64,000 nt of DNA, from NCBI RefSeq assembly GCF_006517815.1, contig NZ_CP041198.1:2790001-2854000 (forward strand), given 5' to 3'. Both the position numbers and the translations under genes were made by a program. Numbering within the stretch: position 1 is the stretch's first letter; every line of letters starts with the position of its first letter. This DNA comes from Pseudarthrobacter sp. NIBRBAC000502770 (lineage in GTDB: Bacteria; Actinomycetota; Actinomycetes; Actinomycetales; Micrococcaceae). Positions 17,466 to 26,278 of this stretch are shown here, piece by piece. The notes below the pieces were generated by a model. That model had not been told where the DNA came from. It was given only the letters and a program-made list of their open reading frames with translations, and made no database searches.

Positions 17466-19210
17466 TAGGCTCCGCTTTCCTGGTTGCCGTACAGCCGGTG
17501 TTCCCCGCTCAGGTTTGACTCCAGCCACTCCCTGTCCCGGTACTCCTCGCCGTACATGACTTCGGCCACCGCTCCGCCTTTAAGGACAACCACCGTGTTG
17601 GCCATGGCGATCTCCCGGGGATCCTGCGTGGCAATCAGGACTGTGCCGTCATAGCGGGCCAAAATGGCGGCGAAGTCGGCCTTGGCCTTTTGGTCAAGGC
17701 CAAGCGTGGGCTCATCCAGGAGCAGGATCGGCGGGTTGCCCACCAGCGCCCGGGCCAGGGCTATCCGCTGCCGCTGGCTGTACGAAAGATTGAGCCCGCC
17801 CTCCGTGACCCACGTCTGCAGCCCATAAGGAAGATCCAGAAGCATCTCGTCCAGGCCCGTGGCAGACAGCACGCGTTCCACTTCCTCCTCGGAGGCCCGG
17901 GGGGACGCATACGTAATATTGCGCCACAGGGAGCCGCGCATCAGCGGCAACTCGGGCCCGGCAGCCCCAATCCACCGGGAGGCGGAACGCAGGGCGGTTT
18001 TGCTGAGCATCTGCCCGTCGATAATCACGCATCCGCCGTCCGGGTCCACAGTTCGGGAGACCAGGCCCAGCAGGGTCGATTTTCCGCTGCCGCCCTCCCC
18101 GGTGATCGCGACCACGTCCCCCGGGGCTACCTGGAGGTCGACCTCGCTCAGCGCGCCCTGCACCGACACGGACATGAAGTTGATGGAACCCTTCCGGACT
18201 CTCAGCGGAGCATGGCCGCCGCTGTCGAGGTCCCGGGTGGAACTGCGGAGGTATTCCTTGATTTTGCCCACGGAGACCTGGGCCCGGTGCCAGTAGTCGT
18301 GGGCCAGGCCCAGGGTACGTACCGGCCCGGACAGTTGCCGGGTGACGACGACGAAACCCACCACAGTGCCGATGGTCGCTGTCCCCCGCCGGACTTCAAA
18401 GAGGCCGACAGTGAGGACCGCCCCCAAGGCCAGCAACGCGAAGGCGGTGGAGACTCCGCGGAGGTAGCCGCGAAGCCGCGCGACCCTTACCAGTGCCCGG
18501 GTCAGCTCGTCGTTTTGATGGGAGAGCCGGCTGTATTCCCCTGCGGACCGGCCGAAGACCTGCACCACGGGCTGGGCATTGAGTTGCTCGTCGATGTTGC
18601 TCATCACCAGCGAACGTCGCCGGCGCATAACACGCGTCGCCTGGCGCATGCGTTGGCCGGCAAGGAAGGACGCGGCGGCCCCCACGGCGACCGTCACCAC
18701 GATGGCCAGTGACATCCAGACGCTGAAAAAGAACAGGACAGCCAGCGCGCCCACCATGACGATCGCGGCAATGATTCCGCTCAGCACCCCCCGGCTGATC
18801 CACAGCCGTGTCATTGAAAGGTCACCGAGGAAGCGCAGCAAAAGGCCGCCGCGGGCCCGGTGCTGGAATTGGCGGGGCGTCATGCCCTGCAAATGGCCGT
18901 ACATCTTCATCCTCAGCACACGTACAGCTTCGTAGCCGGCAGTCTCCGCAACATTGAAACCGGCTGCGCGGAGCCAGCCGTGCAGCAGTGCCACGAGACC
19001 CAGCAGTCCTGCCTGGATGAGGGCCCACCTCCATTGCAGGTCCGCAGCGGCTCCTACCGTGGCCGGGGCCAGTCCGTCCACAATCAGGCGCAGCAGGAAG
19101 ATATAGGCGACCAGCGTGGCCACCTGTCCCAGCCCAATGGCTATGGCTTTGGCGTAGACCTTGCCCGGAATTCTGTAGAGCCTGTCTTTTCCGGCCGCTG
19201 CGTTCACCAC
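17465..19210 (-). CDS. ABC exporter (fused permease-ATPase) with degenerate ATPase motifs
   Basis: 581 residues: six membrane spans (about residues 15-300) and a C-terminal ATPase. Walker A GEGGSGKST (371-379) and Walker B ILLLDE (495-500) are intact. The signature is LSYSQ (475-479) rather than LSGGQ, the Q-loop glutamine is missing (GAAGPE), and the H-loop His is Gln (IATQD, Q529). Weak or altered ATP hydrolysis is expected. The GTG start at 19210, or the GTG one codon later whose GTGA overlaps the previous stop, keeps it coupled to the upstream gene. Cargo unknown. Confidence 0.82.
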   Translation of the reverse strand: MVNAAAGKDRLYRIPGKVYAKAIAIGLGQVATLVAYIFLLRLIVDGLAPATVGAAADLQWRWALIQAGLLGLVALLHGWLRAAGFNVAETAGYEAVRVLRMKMYGHLQGMTPRQFQHRARGGLLLRFLGDLSMTRLWISRGVLSGIIAAIVMVGALAVLFFFSVWMSLAIVVTVAVGAAASFLAGQRMRQATRVMRRRRSLVMSNIDEQLNAQPVVQVFGRSAGEYSRLSHQNDELTRALVRVARLRGYLRGVSTAFALLALGAVLTVGLFEVRRGTATIGTVVGFVVVTRQLSGPVRTLGLAHDYWHRAQVSVGKIKEYLRSSTRDLDSGGHAPLRVRKGSINFMSVSVQGALSEVDLQVAPGDVVAITGEGGSGKSTLLGLVSRTVDPDGGCVIIDGQMLSKTALRSASRWIGAAGPELPLMRGSLWRNITYASPRASEEEVERVLSATGLDEMLLDLPYGLQTWVTEGGLNLSYSQRQRIALARALVGNPPILLLDEPTLGLDQKAKADFAAILARYDGTVLIATQDPREIAMANTVVVLKGGAVAEVMYGEEYRDREWLESNLSGEHRLYGNQESGA

Positions 19211-20442
19211 AGGTCCGCACTTCCCGCGGAAGTGCTGGGCCTGGGGAATCCAAAAAATCCCGGCTTTGGCCTAGGCTGGCGCTCCGGCGATGAGGTGAAG
19301 GGTCCAATGATCACTTCGTTGGCTGCGGGCTCGGCCTGGACTTCAACAGCGGTTTCGGCCTTGTCCGCCTGGGCGGCCGCCAGGACGTCCTGGATCCCGA
19401 GGAGGGATGCCGCGGTACCAGGCTCGGTGAGTTCTTCACGGGTCAGCACGGGCAGCCCTGTCACTTTTGCGGCCTCCCGGATGGCCAGGGGGGACCGGGT
19501 CAGGAGTCCCGTTACCGCAAGGACTTTGTGCCCCAGTTTCTGGAGGTGGGAAACCCCGGCTACCGCGCCCATCGAATCAGGGGCGGCGAATATGACGGCG
19601 TCCACCATGTTTCGCAGGACGTTCGCCTCCAGCAGGCGGGACGTTTCGTCCTGGTAGATTCCGTCGGCGATTTCCACCAGGTTTAGGGCGGTGCCCGACG
19701 CCGTCAGGTGGTTCACCAGTTCAGCAAACTTCGTCTCCAGCACCTCCATTGGTTGGCGGTACGTTGAGGCGAGGCCAACGTCGGTGAAATCGAGCATCAG
19801 GTGGGCGCCGGCGTCGAGCATGCACCAGTAGTCGTTTCCGGAACCTGTTCCCGTAACTTTCGTGGCCCCCACGGCGACGCCCGCTTTGCTCAGCCCGTTG
19901 ACAAGGCAGTGCACGGTGGTTGTCTTGCCCGAATTCATGGCTGTCCCGATCACGGCGATCGTCCGGGGACGGGGAACATGGGGTGAAACGGGCGGCAGGG
20001 CGAAATCCTGGATGTTAAGGGGGCGCCCCTTGGCGTCCCCCAAGAGCCCAAGTGGCTCGATTTCCGTTGCCCGCCGAACGGCCATGCTCCTGCTCAGCAC
20101 CTCCGAGGCGATCCCGCCGGAGGCGACCAGCTGGGTTTCGCCGAGGGTGGCGGGGACCCGGGATTCGAACTGGTCGGTGGCGTACCGGTCACCGTAGGTG
20201 ACGATGATTTCGTCGTCATCGTGCAGCACGGCGCGCCGGCCGTTTGGCTGTTCGATGTGGCGGTGGTGGCCCAACTGTACGATCCGGGCCAGCACAAGAT
20301 CGCCCGAGCGGGGACGGACTGCGCCTGACACCAGCGATGCTATCCGCTCCGGTACCACCCGCCGGGTGGTAAAAGCGGCTTTGGCCCTCGCCATGCGAAC
20401 AGGGTCCAGCGGTTTGACCCATACCCCTCGATCTGTGCTCAT
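19204..20442 (-). CDS. P-loop NTPase of unknown role (DUF1611-like)
   Basis: 412 residues from the ATG at 20442; no membrane segment. The N-terminal 150 residues form an unrecognised domain with a GDLVLARIVQLGHHRHIE stretch. The second half is a P-loop NTPase with GTAMNSGKTT and a GATKVTGTGSGND loop, resembling MobB/DUF1611-type proteins that use a nucleotide to activate a small molecule. The last 60 residues are Ala/Pro-rich. It leads a four-gene overlapping operon with an ABC exporter, a CapA-like protein and a hydrolase lipoprotein. Its reaction is not known. Confidence 0.6.
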   Translation of the reverse strand: MSTDRGVWVKPLDPVRMARAKAAFTTRRVVPERIASLVSGAVRPRSGDLVLARIVQLGHHRHIEQPNGRRAVLHDDDEIIVTYGDRYATDQFESRVPATLGETQLVASGGIASEVLSRSMAVRRATEIEPLGLLGDAKGRPLNIQDFALPPVSPHVPRPRTIAVIGTAMNSGKTTTVHCLVNGLSKAGVAVGATKVTGTGSGNDYWCMLDAGAHLMLDFTDVGLASTYRQPMEVLETKFAELVNHLTASGTALNLVEIADGIYQDETSRLLEANVLRNMVDAVIFAAPDSMGAVAGVSHLQKLGHKVLAVTGLLTRSPLAIREAAKVTGLPVLTREELTEPGTAASLLGIQDVLAAAQADKAETAVEVQAEPAANEVIIGPFTSSPERQPRPKPGFFGFPRPSTSAGSADLW

Positions 20443-20618
20443 GCCCCGCACGCTAGTGGGGAATACAAGCCGGGGACAGGGAAAGCGGTACCTGAAGTTC
20501 AGGTTAGGGACTACTTGGTGTCCAGCAACAAAACCCGCGCAGAAAAGCATCTGGCGTGGTTGAATGGCGAATGTGCCCCCCGGCACAGTGAGCCCCAACC
20601 GGACACCAGGAGGACAGT

Positions 20619-20825
20619 ATGACTGGAATCAACTCGAAGTTCGACAAGGAATACATCGACAAGGGCATCGACGAGCTCGCGAAAGCGCCGGTGGAGGCGC
20701 TGAAGGGACTGTCCGAAAGCGACGCCCAGAAGCTGAAGGAAGCCCTGAACATCAAGACGGTCAAGGATCTGGGCACCAACAAGTTCTTCACTTGGGCGCA
20801 ATCGGTCGCCAAGCTCGCGGAGTAG
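20619..20825 (+). CDS. small acidic-basic helical protein, 68 aa
   Basis: A 68-residue cytosolic protein starting after a perfect AGGAGG. It is predicted all-helical and carries LSESDAQKLKEALNIKTVKDLG, which resembles a helix-hairpin-helix unit as in DUF4332 proteins. No signal or membrane segment. A strong terminator follows at once, so it is transcribed alone. Function unknown. Confidence 0.75.
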   Translation: MTGINSKFDKEYIDKGIDELAKAPVEALKGLSESDAQKLKEALNIKTVKDLGTNKFFTWAQSVAKLAE

Positions 20826-20846
20826 CGCGCACCCGCAGTTCGCAGC

Positions 20847-20874
20847 AAAGCCCTTGGCCCCGGCCAGGGGCTTT
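20847..20874 (+). terminator. intrinsic terminator after the 68-aa gene
   Basis: AAAGCCCTTGGCC pairs with GGCCAGGGGCTTT (one G-U pair), followed by CCTGTGTTTT. It lies 22 bases after the stop codon. Confidence 0.75.
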
Positions 20875-20997
20875 CCTGTGTTTTCGGCGGCCGGCATTCC
20901 GGCGGCATCCACATAGCTGCCCAGCTGATTACCTGCCGCTACCGGTCATTCCTTAGAGTGGAGGGTGGCAACAGCGGATGGAAAGGCGGCGACCGGC

Positions 20998-21579
20998 ATG
21001 AATGCTCCGTTCCGTCTCCCCCGTGTCATTGCCTTCACCGCGGCCATGCTGACCCTGGCCGCGGCTGCACACGTAGTGGCCGGCGGTGCGCTGCCCCATC
21101 CGGCGATCATGGCCGGAATTGTGGCGCTTGTGCTTGCGCCGGTCACGATCCTCTCGAAAACCAAAATCAATGCCGCGGCGATGCTTGGGCTCCTGGCGTC
21201 CAGCCAACTGGGCCTGCACTGGGCCTTCGATGCGCTCTCGGCGTCGGTTGCCTTCACCCCGGCTGACGGCGCCCACGTCCACGGATCAGTCCCTGCTTCC
21301 GCCGCCCTGATGCCCGGCCATGAGGCCGTGCCGGGAGCCTTGATGCTGGCCCTGCACGCTGCGGCGACAGTGGCCACCGCCCTGGTCCTGGCCAGAGGCG
21401 AGGCGGCCGTGTGGGCCCTGGCGGCATGGCTGCGCCCCCTGGTCCGGATCCTGGCTTCCCTTGCCATCCCGGAGTGGCCGCGCCTTTCCGCGCCGGCCGC
21501 CGTCGTTATTCCTTTCCGGTGGCGGAACCTGCGGCTGCCCGCCCTCCGCGGACCGCCTGCCTTCCACGCCGCCAACTAG
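20998..21579 (+). CDS. four-span membrane protein, possibly copper-associated
   Basis: 193 residues from the ATG at 20998 (AAAGG upstream). Four hydrophobic spans are visible, with a His-rich outer loop (DGAHVHG and MPGHEAV) between the third and fourth. It has no recognised domain. It precedes the YcnI and CopC genes in the same direction by 120 bases, and His/Met-rich loops fit a metal-related envelope role. This is inference from context. Confidence 0.65.
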   Translation: MNAPFRLPRVIAFTAAMLTLAAAAHVVAGGALPHPAIMAGIVALVLAPVTILSKTKINAAAMLGLLASSQLGLHWAFDALSASVAFTPADGAHVHGSVPASAALMPGHEAVPGALMLALHAAATVATALVLARGEAAVWALAAWLRPLVRILASLAIPEWPRLSAPAAVVIPFRWRNLRLPALRGPPAFHAAN

Positions 21580-21699
21580 GCGGCCGCCGAATCCCGCGAA
21601 GTCCCCTTGCCGAAAGCGGCAGGGGGCCGCCGCGTTGTCATTTTCTCCCGTGCCGCCGCACCTGCGGCCCCTTTGGCGCACCCTATGGAAGGCTTTACT

Positions 21700-22431
21700 G
21701 TGAACACCTCATTCCGCCGTACCCTCAAGACCCTTGCCGCCGCCGCTGCCGCCGCGGGAATAGTGGCCGCGGGCGCAACCGCCGCGTCCGCCCACGTCAG
21801 CGTGACCCCGGACGATACCGGCGCCAACGGCTATTCCCACCTCACGTTCAACGTCCCCAACGAGTCCCCGACGGCCAAGACCACCAAGCTCGAGGTCACG
21901 CTGCCAACCGACACTCCCTTCACCTCCGTCTCCGTCAAGCCCGTGGAGGGATGGACCGCCCAGGTGGTCACCGGCGAGCTGCCCAAGCCCGTCAGCGTGT
22001 CCGGCAGCACGGTCACCAAGGCGCCCACCTCCGTGGTCTGGACTGCCGACGAAGCCCACCAGCTGGGCCAAAACCAGTACCAGGCGTTCTCGCTGTCCGT
22101 GGGCCGGCTTCCCGCCGCGGGCACCAGGGTCACCCTGAAGGCAGCCCAGACCTACACGGACGGCAGCGTGGTGAAGTGGGACGAGGAGAGCGCCGAGGGG
22201 CAGCCGGAACCCAAGCATCCCGCCCCCTCCTTCGTGACCACGGCCGACGACGGGGCCGCCGCCGCAGCGCCGGCGTCGCCCAGTGCCGAGGCAGCGACCC
22301 GGACGGCCCAGGAGTCCAGCGACGCAACGTCCGTCTGGGGCGTGGTCCTGGGGGCAGCAGGACTGGTGCTCGGCGCAGCGGCCCTGGGCGTGGCAGTTGC
22401 CGGCCGCCGTACCCGGACCGCCGGAAAGTAG
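21700..22431 (+). CDS. ycnI: YcnI-family copper-binding membrane protein
   Basis: 243 residues from the GTG at 21700, placed 7 bases after GGAAGG. The signal peptide is cut before HVSVTPDD, leaving the N-terminal His that YcnI uses to bind copper; the partner Trp is in VEGWTAQV. A DUF1775 beta domain spans about residues 35-170, followed by an Ala/Ser linker, one C-terminal span and a basic tail. It is displayed on the outer membrane face. It is followed after 8 bases by a CopC gene, the usual YcnI neighbour, which suggests copper delivery or tolerance. Confidence 0.88.
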   Translation: MNTSFRRTLKTLAAAAAAAGIVAAGATAASAHVSVTPDDTGANGYSHLTFNVPNESPTAKTTKLEVTLPTDTPFTSVSVKPVEGWTAQVVTGELPKPVSVSGSTVTKAPTSVVWTADEAHQLGQNQYQAFSLSVGRLPAAGTRVTLKAAQTYTDGSVVKWDEESAEGQPEPKHPAPSFVTTADDGAAAAAPASPSAEAATRTAQESSDATSVWGVVLGAAGLVLGAAALGVAVAGRRTRTAGK

Positions 22432-22439
22432 GGCGATAC

Positions 22440-23003
22440 ATGAAAACATCGTCGACCCGCCACAGGACCGCCTGGCCGGCACGCATGCTGCTGCCGTTGG
22501 CCACCGCCGCGCTCCTGCTGGTCTTTTCCGCGCCGGCGCAGGCACATGATGCCCTGGAGTCCAGCAACCCGGCCAACGGGTCCACGGTCAGCGCAATGCC
22601 CGCCAAGGTCGAGCTGACGTTCGACCACACCCCCATCGCCATCAACTCGATTGTCCGCGTGGAGGACGCCACCGGAGCCGACCAGGCGGACGGCCCGGTG
22701 CAGATCGTTGACAACCAGGTCAGCCAGCCGGTCAAGCCTGGCGCCCCGCAGGGCAAGTACACGGTGGTCTGGCGGGTGGTCTCCTCGGACGGCCATCCCA
22801 TCGAGGGGACGTTCACCTTCACCGCCGGCGGCCCGAATTCCGCGCCGCCGGGGGCGCCGGCGGCCAGCGCCGCGTCAGCCGACCCAGGGGTTCCGGGGCC
22901 GCTGGTGGTTGCGGGGACAGTTGGCGCCGTGCTGGTGATCGGCCTGGTGGTGGCCGGGTTGCTGGTCAGGCGCCGGCTGCGGAACCCGGAGGACGAGGAG
23001 TAG
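22440..23003 (+). CDS. copC: CopC-domain copper resistance protein
   Basis: 187 residues. Signal peptide ends in APAQA, and the mature protein starts with His (HDALESSNPANGS), the first copper ligand of CopC. The second site, SSDGHPIEGTFTF, supplies another His. A Pro/Ala linker and a C-terminal membrane span follow, so it is anchored on the outer face rather than fused to CopD. It is 8 bases downstream of ycnI and surely in the same operon. It binds Cu(II) outside the membrane. Confidence 0.9.
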   Translation: MKTSSTRHRTAWPARMLLPLATAALLLVFSAPAQAHDALESSNPANGSTVSAMPAKVELTFDHTPIAINSIVRVEDATGADQADGPVQIVDNQVSQPVKPGAPQGKYTVVWRVVSSDGHPIEGTFTFTAGGPNSAPPGAPAASAASADPGVPGPLVVAGTVGAVLVIGLVVAGLLVRRRLRNPEDEE

Positions 23004-23129
23004 GAATGGCCGGCCGCCGGCACGGCCCAACCCACAGTTGCGGCCGTGCCGGCGGCCCCTCGGCTTTTAGCGCGTGCAGCGTTAGGGTGGGCCTTGCCCG
23101 GCCCACAGCCCTACACACCAGGAGTCCCC

Positions 23130-23897
23130 ATGCCCAAGCCCACCTTCGCCAACGGTGATCCCTGCTGGATCGACCTCATGACGTCCGATCCGGAAAAGTC
23201 CCGCGAGTTCTACACCGCGCTGTTCGGCTGGACCTACGAGGAGGGCGACCAGGAGAAGTACGGCGGCTACATCACGGCGTTCGCCAACGGTGCGATGGTG
23301 GCCGGGATGATGAAGAACGACGCCGGCTCCGGGTACCCGGACGTGTGGACCACGTACCTGCGGGTGGAGGATATCCAGGCGACGGCGGACGCGGCCGTGG
23401 CGGCAGGCGGCCAGGTGTTGATGGGGCCCATGGAGGTCCCCGAGCAGGGACACATGGCGATGCTGGGGGACGCGGGCGGGGCCGCGATTGGCGCGTGGCA
23501 GTTCGGCGGCCATACCGGGTTCCAGTCCACGGGCGAACCCGGAACCCCCTACTGGCATGAACTCCACGCCCGCGACTACGCGGCGTCGGTGAAGTTCTAC
23601 CAGGACGTTTTCGGCTGGGACACGGACGTCATGAGTGACACCGAGGACTTCCGCTACACCACGCTGGGATCCGGGCGCGACTCACGGGCCGGAATCATGG
23701 ACGCCTCCCATTTCCTGCCCGAAGGGGTGCCGGCCAACTGGCAGACCTACTTCGCCGTTGAAAACACCGACGCCGGGGTGGAGATCGCCACGTCCCTGGG
23801 CGGGCAGGTGGTCCATCCCGCCGAGGACACCCCGTTCGGCCGCATCGCAGCCCTCACGGACCCCACCGGTGCGCTGTTCCGGATCGCCCAGCGGTAG
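23130..23897 (+). CDS. VOC-family protein with two glyoxalase-like domains
   Basis: 255 residues from the ATG after AGGAG. Two VOC units, about residues 8-125 and 138-255, each start with a W/H-x-L motif (CWIDLMTSDPEKSREFY and YWHELHARDYAASVKFY) and end with a GA-hydrophobic strand. Such tandem VOC proteins of actinobacteria include small-molecule hydrolases and lyases, but the reaction cannot be told here. It has its own terminator. Confidence 0.85.
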   Translation: MPKPTFANGDPCWIDLMTSDPEKSREFYTALFGWTYEEGDQEKYGGYITAFANGAMVAGMMKNDAGSGYPDVWTTYLRVEDIQATADAAVAAGGQVLMGPMEVPEQGHMAMLGDAGGAAIGAWQFGGHTGFQSTGEPGTPYWHELHARDYAASVKFYQDVFGWDTDVMSDTEDFRYTTLGSGRDSRAGIMDASHFLPEGVPANWQTYFAVENTDAGVEIATSLGGQVVHPAEDTPFGRIAALTDPTGALFRIAQR

Positions 23898-23907
23898 GTC
23901 CGGTTCC

Positions 23908-23939
23908 ACGGCCCCGGCGAGGAGCGCCGGGGCCGTTTT
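23908..23939 (+). terminator. intrinsic terminator after the VOC gene
   Basis: A perfect 12-bp stem (ACGGCCCCGGCG / CGCCGGGGCCGT) with a 5-base loop, followed by TTTT. Confidence 0.85.
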
Positions 23940-23999
23940 GGTGAGCGCCCGCTGGACCCTAGGATCGGAGTAAAACCGCAGGCCAACAGGGGGTCCGCC

Positions 24000-25277
24000 T
24001 TGCCCGAGCAAACGTCCGCACCGAAGGACGCCAAAAGCCGTGACATCATTCTCGGCCGGCTGAAGGACTGGGGATTGCCCATCGGCGTGGCAGTAATCGC
24101 CCTGGGCCTGGGCGCTGCCAGCATCACGGGTGGTTTGGCGGATCGTGACCGCAAATCCCAGGAGGCGGCCGCGAACCAGAGTGCCGCGGCCGTCCCCGTG
24201 TGTGAGGTGGAGGACCGGGGCAGCCTGGTCCCGGCGTCGGGCGCTTTGTTTGGCGTGAACTTGAACCTGGAGGCCAAGCCGCTGTCCCGGTATGCCGCGG
24301 ACCTGGGCCACAAACCCGCCGTCAGCGTCTCCTTCGCCGATTTTCCGTACACGGCCCAGGAACGGACCCACCTGCAGCAGGCCGCCGCCCAAATCCGGGC
24401 GGACGGGCACGTGATGCTCCTGACCCTCGAACCCAAGCAGGGCCTGGCCGCCGTCACCCCTGACGTCATCAGCGCCTTGGTGAAGGATCTCGCGTCGATC
24501 AACAGCCAGGGCGTCCCGGTCATTGTCCGCCTGGCCCACGAGATGAACGGGTCCTGGTATCCCTGGTCCCAGCAGCCGCTGGAGTACAGGGACATGTTCA
24601 CCCGGGTCGCGGACGCCGTCCACCACGATGCCCCGGGCTCGGCCATGATGTGGGCGCCCAATTACGCGGGCGGCTATCCCTTCGCGGGCGGCCAGTTCGA
24701 GGCGCAGGCGGGCAGCGCTGACTTCGCGGCCCTGGACACCGACCACGACGGCGCCATCACCATGGCGGACGATCCTTACGCCCCGTATTACCCGGGTGAC
24801 CAGGCGGTGGACTGGGTGGGCATGTCCCTGTACCACTGGGGCGCGAAATACCCGTGGGGTGAGAACGAAGTCCCGGAGGCCGACAAGTTCGCCCAGCAGC
24901 TCACCGGGACCTACAACGGGGCCAACGGCGATGACAGCCTGCTCCCTGATTTCTACGGGGTGTACGGCAGAGACCACCGCAAGCCCGTTGCCATCCCGGA
25001 GACAGCTGCGCTTTACAACCCAACGGCCGGCGGCGCCGCAGAGATGGATATCAAGCGCGCCTGGTGGGAGCAGGTGTTCGGGCCCCAGACCCACGCCCAG
25101 TTCCCCAACCTGAAGATGGTCAACTGGTTCGAATGGGACAAGAACGAGGTCGAGGTCAACGGCAGGATCGACTGGACCGTCACCAACACCCCGGCCATCC
25201 GCGACGCATTCACCGCGGCCCTGCCGGACTGGCTGCAGTACGGCGCAGGGACCTCCTGCCGCCCAGCAACCTCCTAG
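24000..25277 (+). CDS. GH26-family glycoside hydrolase (beta-mannanase-like), membrane anchored
   Basis: 425 residues from a TTG preceded by CAGGGGG; no ATG is near. An N-terminal span (about 25-45) anchors the enzyme outside the cell. The TIM-barrel has the GH26 acid/base motif LAHEMNGSWYPW (Glu181) and nucleophile AIPETA (Glu334). Residues about 246-258, DTDHDGAITMADD, form an EF-hand/dockerin-like calcium loop. Family enzymes act on mannans, xylans or bacterial exopolysaccharides. It may trim the cell's own or foreign surface glycan; the substrate is unknown. Confidence 0.85.
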   Translation: MPEQTSAPKDAKSRDIILGRLKDWGLPIGVAVIALGLGAASITGGLADRDRKSQEAAANQSAAAVPVCEVEDRGSLVPASGALFGVNLNLEAKPLSRYAADLGHKPAVSVSFADFPYTAQERTHLQQAAAQIRADGHVMLLTLEPKQGLAAVTPDVISALVKDLASINSQGVPVIVRLAHEMNGSWYPWSQQPLEYRDMFTRVADAVHHDAPGSAMMWAPNYAGGYPFAGGQFEAQAGSADFAALDTDHDGAITMADDPYAPYYPGDQAVDWVGMSLYHWGAKYPWGENEVPEADKFAQQLTGTYNGANGDDSLLPDFYGVYGRDHRKPVAIPETAALYNPTAGGAAEMDIKRAWWEQVFGPQTHAQFPNLKMVNWFEWDKNEVEVNGRIDWTVTNTPAIRDAFTAALPDWLQYGAGTSCRPATS

Positions 25278-25349
25278 CTCACAGCTGCGTCGCCGGAAGC
25301 ACGGCTTCCCATTCCGCTCCACTGGGCGCCGGTTAGGTAAGGTTTGTCC

Positions 25350-26264
25350 ATGATCCAGGCCGCGGCCGTGTCCGCGCTGACGTCCACCCACTGGCTGGGG
25401 ATTCCCATCGCCGCCGCGGGTGCCGTCCTGCTCGCCCTCGGAACCCTGTTCCAGCACCGGGCCGTGGGAGACCAGCCGGCCGCCGCGGGACGCGCAGCCG
25501 GCAGCATGGGCGGCGGGCGGCTCCAGGCCCTGGTCCGCAAACCGGCGTGGCTGGCCGGGACGGCGATGCTGGGCGCTGCGATCCTGCTCCAGCTCACCAG
25601 CCTGCGGTTTTCGCCCCTTATCGTGGTGCAGCCCATTGGGGCAATCGCCCTGGTGGTCACGACCCTCGCCACCGCCCGGATGACCCGCAGGTCCCCCGGC
25701 CGGCGGGCCCTCACCGCCGTCGCCCTCTGCGTGGGCGGGGTGGGCGTGTTCGTGGCCGTGGCGGCGTTCTCCGCTGCGGACGTGGAAATCAGTGACCGGC
25801 ACCTGGTGACCATCCTGATCGTCCTCGCCGTGGTCCTGGCCTGCGTCGCCGTGGCCTACGCGCTGTGGCGGCACCGCTCCGGCGCCGTGGTGTTCACCGC
25901 CGGCGCCGGGATCCTGTTCGGGTTCGTCGCGGCTTTGGCCAAGACCGTGATTGCCAGGCTCTTCCAGGGGGACTTCGAGTGGCTGTCGCTGACCTGTTTG
26001 GCGGGGCTGGTCATCGCGGCCCTGGCCGGCAGCTTCCTGGTCCAGAACGCCCACACCCGGGGAACGCCCGAACTCGTGGTGGCCGGACTGACCGTGATCG
26101 ATCCGCTGGTGGCCGTGGCCATCGGCGTCACCATCCTGGGCGAGGCTGCCTCCGCCCCGCCGCTGGCGATCGTCCTGTTCCTCCTGTCAGGAGCCACCGC
26201 GGTGGCCGGGGTCATCCTGCTGGCCACGGTCAAGGCACCGGCCGAACCAGGGGTCAAGCGGTAA
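25350..26264 (+). CDS. DMT/EamA-like membrane transporter
   Basis: 304 residues from the ATG at 25350, 7 bases after AAGG; an in-frame TTG two codons upstream is less well placed. About nine to ten hydrophobic spans and the internal LQLTSLRFSPLIVVQPIGAIALV motif match DMT permeases of the NIPA/EamA type (seen in actinobacteria as a multidrug/DMT protein). Substrate unknown. It is convergent to the hemerythrin gene. Confidence 0.8.
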   Translation: MIQAAAVSALTSTHWLGIPIAAAGAVLLALGTLFQHRAVGDQPAAAGRAAGSMGGGRLQALVRKPAWLAGTAMLGAAILLQLTSLRFSPLIVVQPIGAIALVVTTLATARMTRRSPGRRALTAVALCVGGVGVFVAVAAFSAADVEISDRHLVTILIVLAVVLACVAVAYALWRHRSGAVVFTAGAGILFGFVAALAKTVIARLFQGDFEWLSLTCLAGLVIAALAGSFLVQNAHTRGTPELVVAGLTVIDPLVAVAIGVTILGEAASAPPLAIVLFLLSGATAVAGVILLATVKAPAEPGVKR

Positions 26265-26278
26265 CACCGCCCAAGGCC

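Noticed and set aside
23682..26054. 790-codon open frame on the minus strand
   Set aside because: It lies opposite the VOC, GH26 and DMT genes, which have clear motifs and ribosome sites. High-GC third-position bias explains the open antisense frame.
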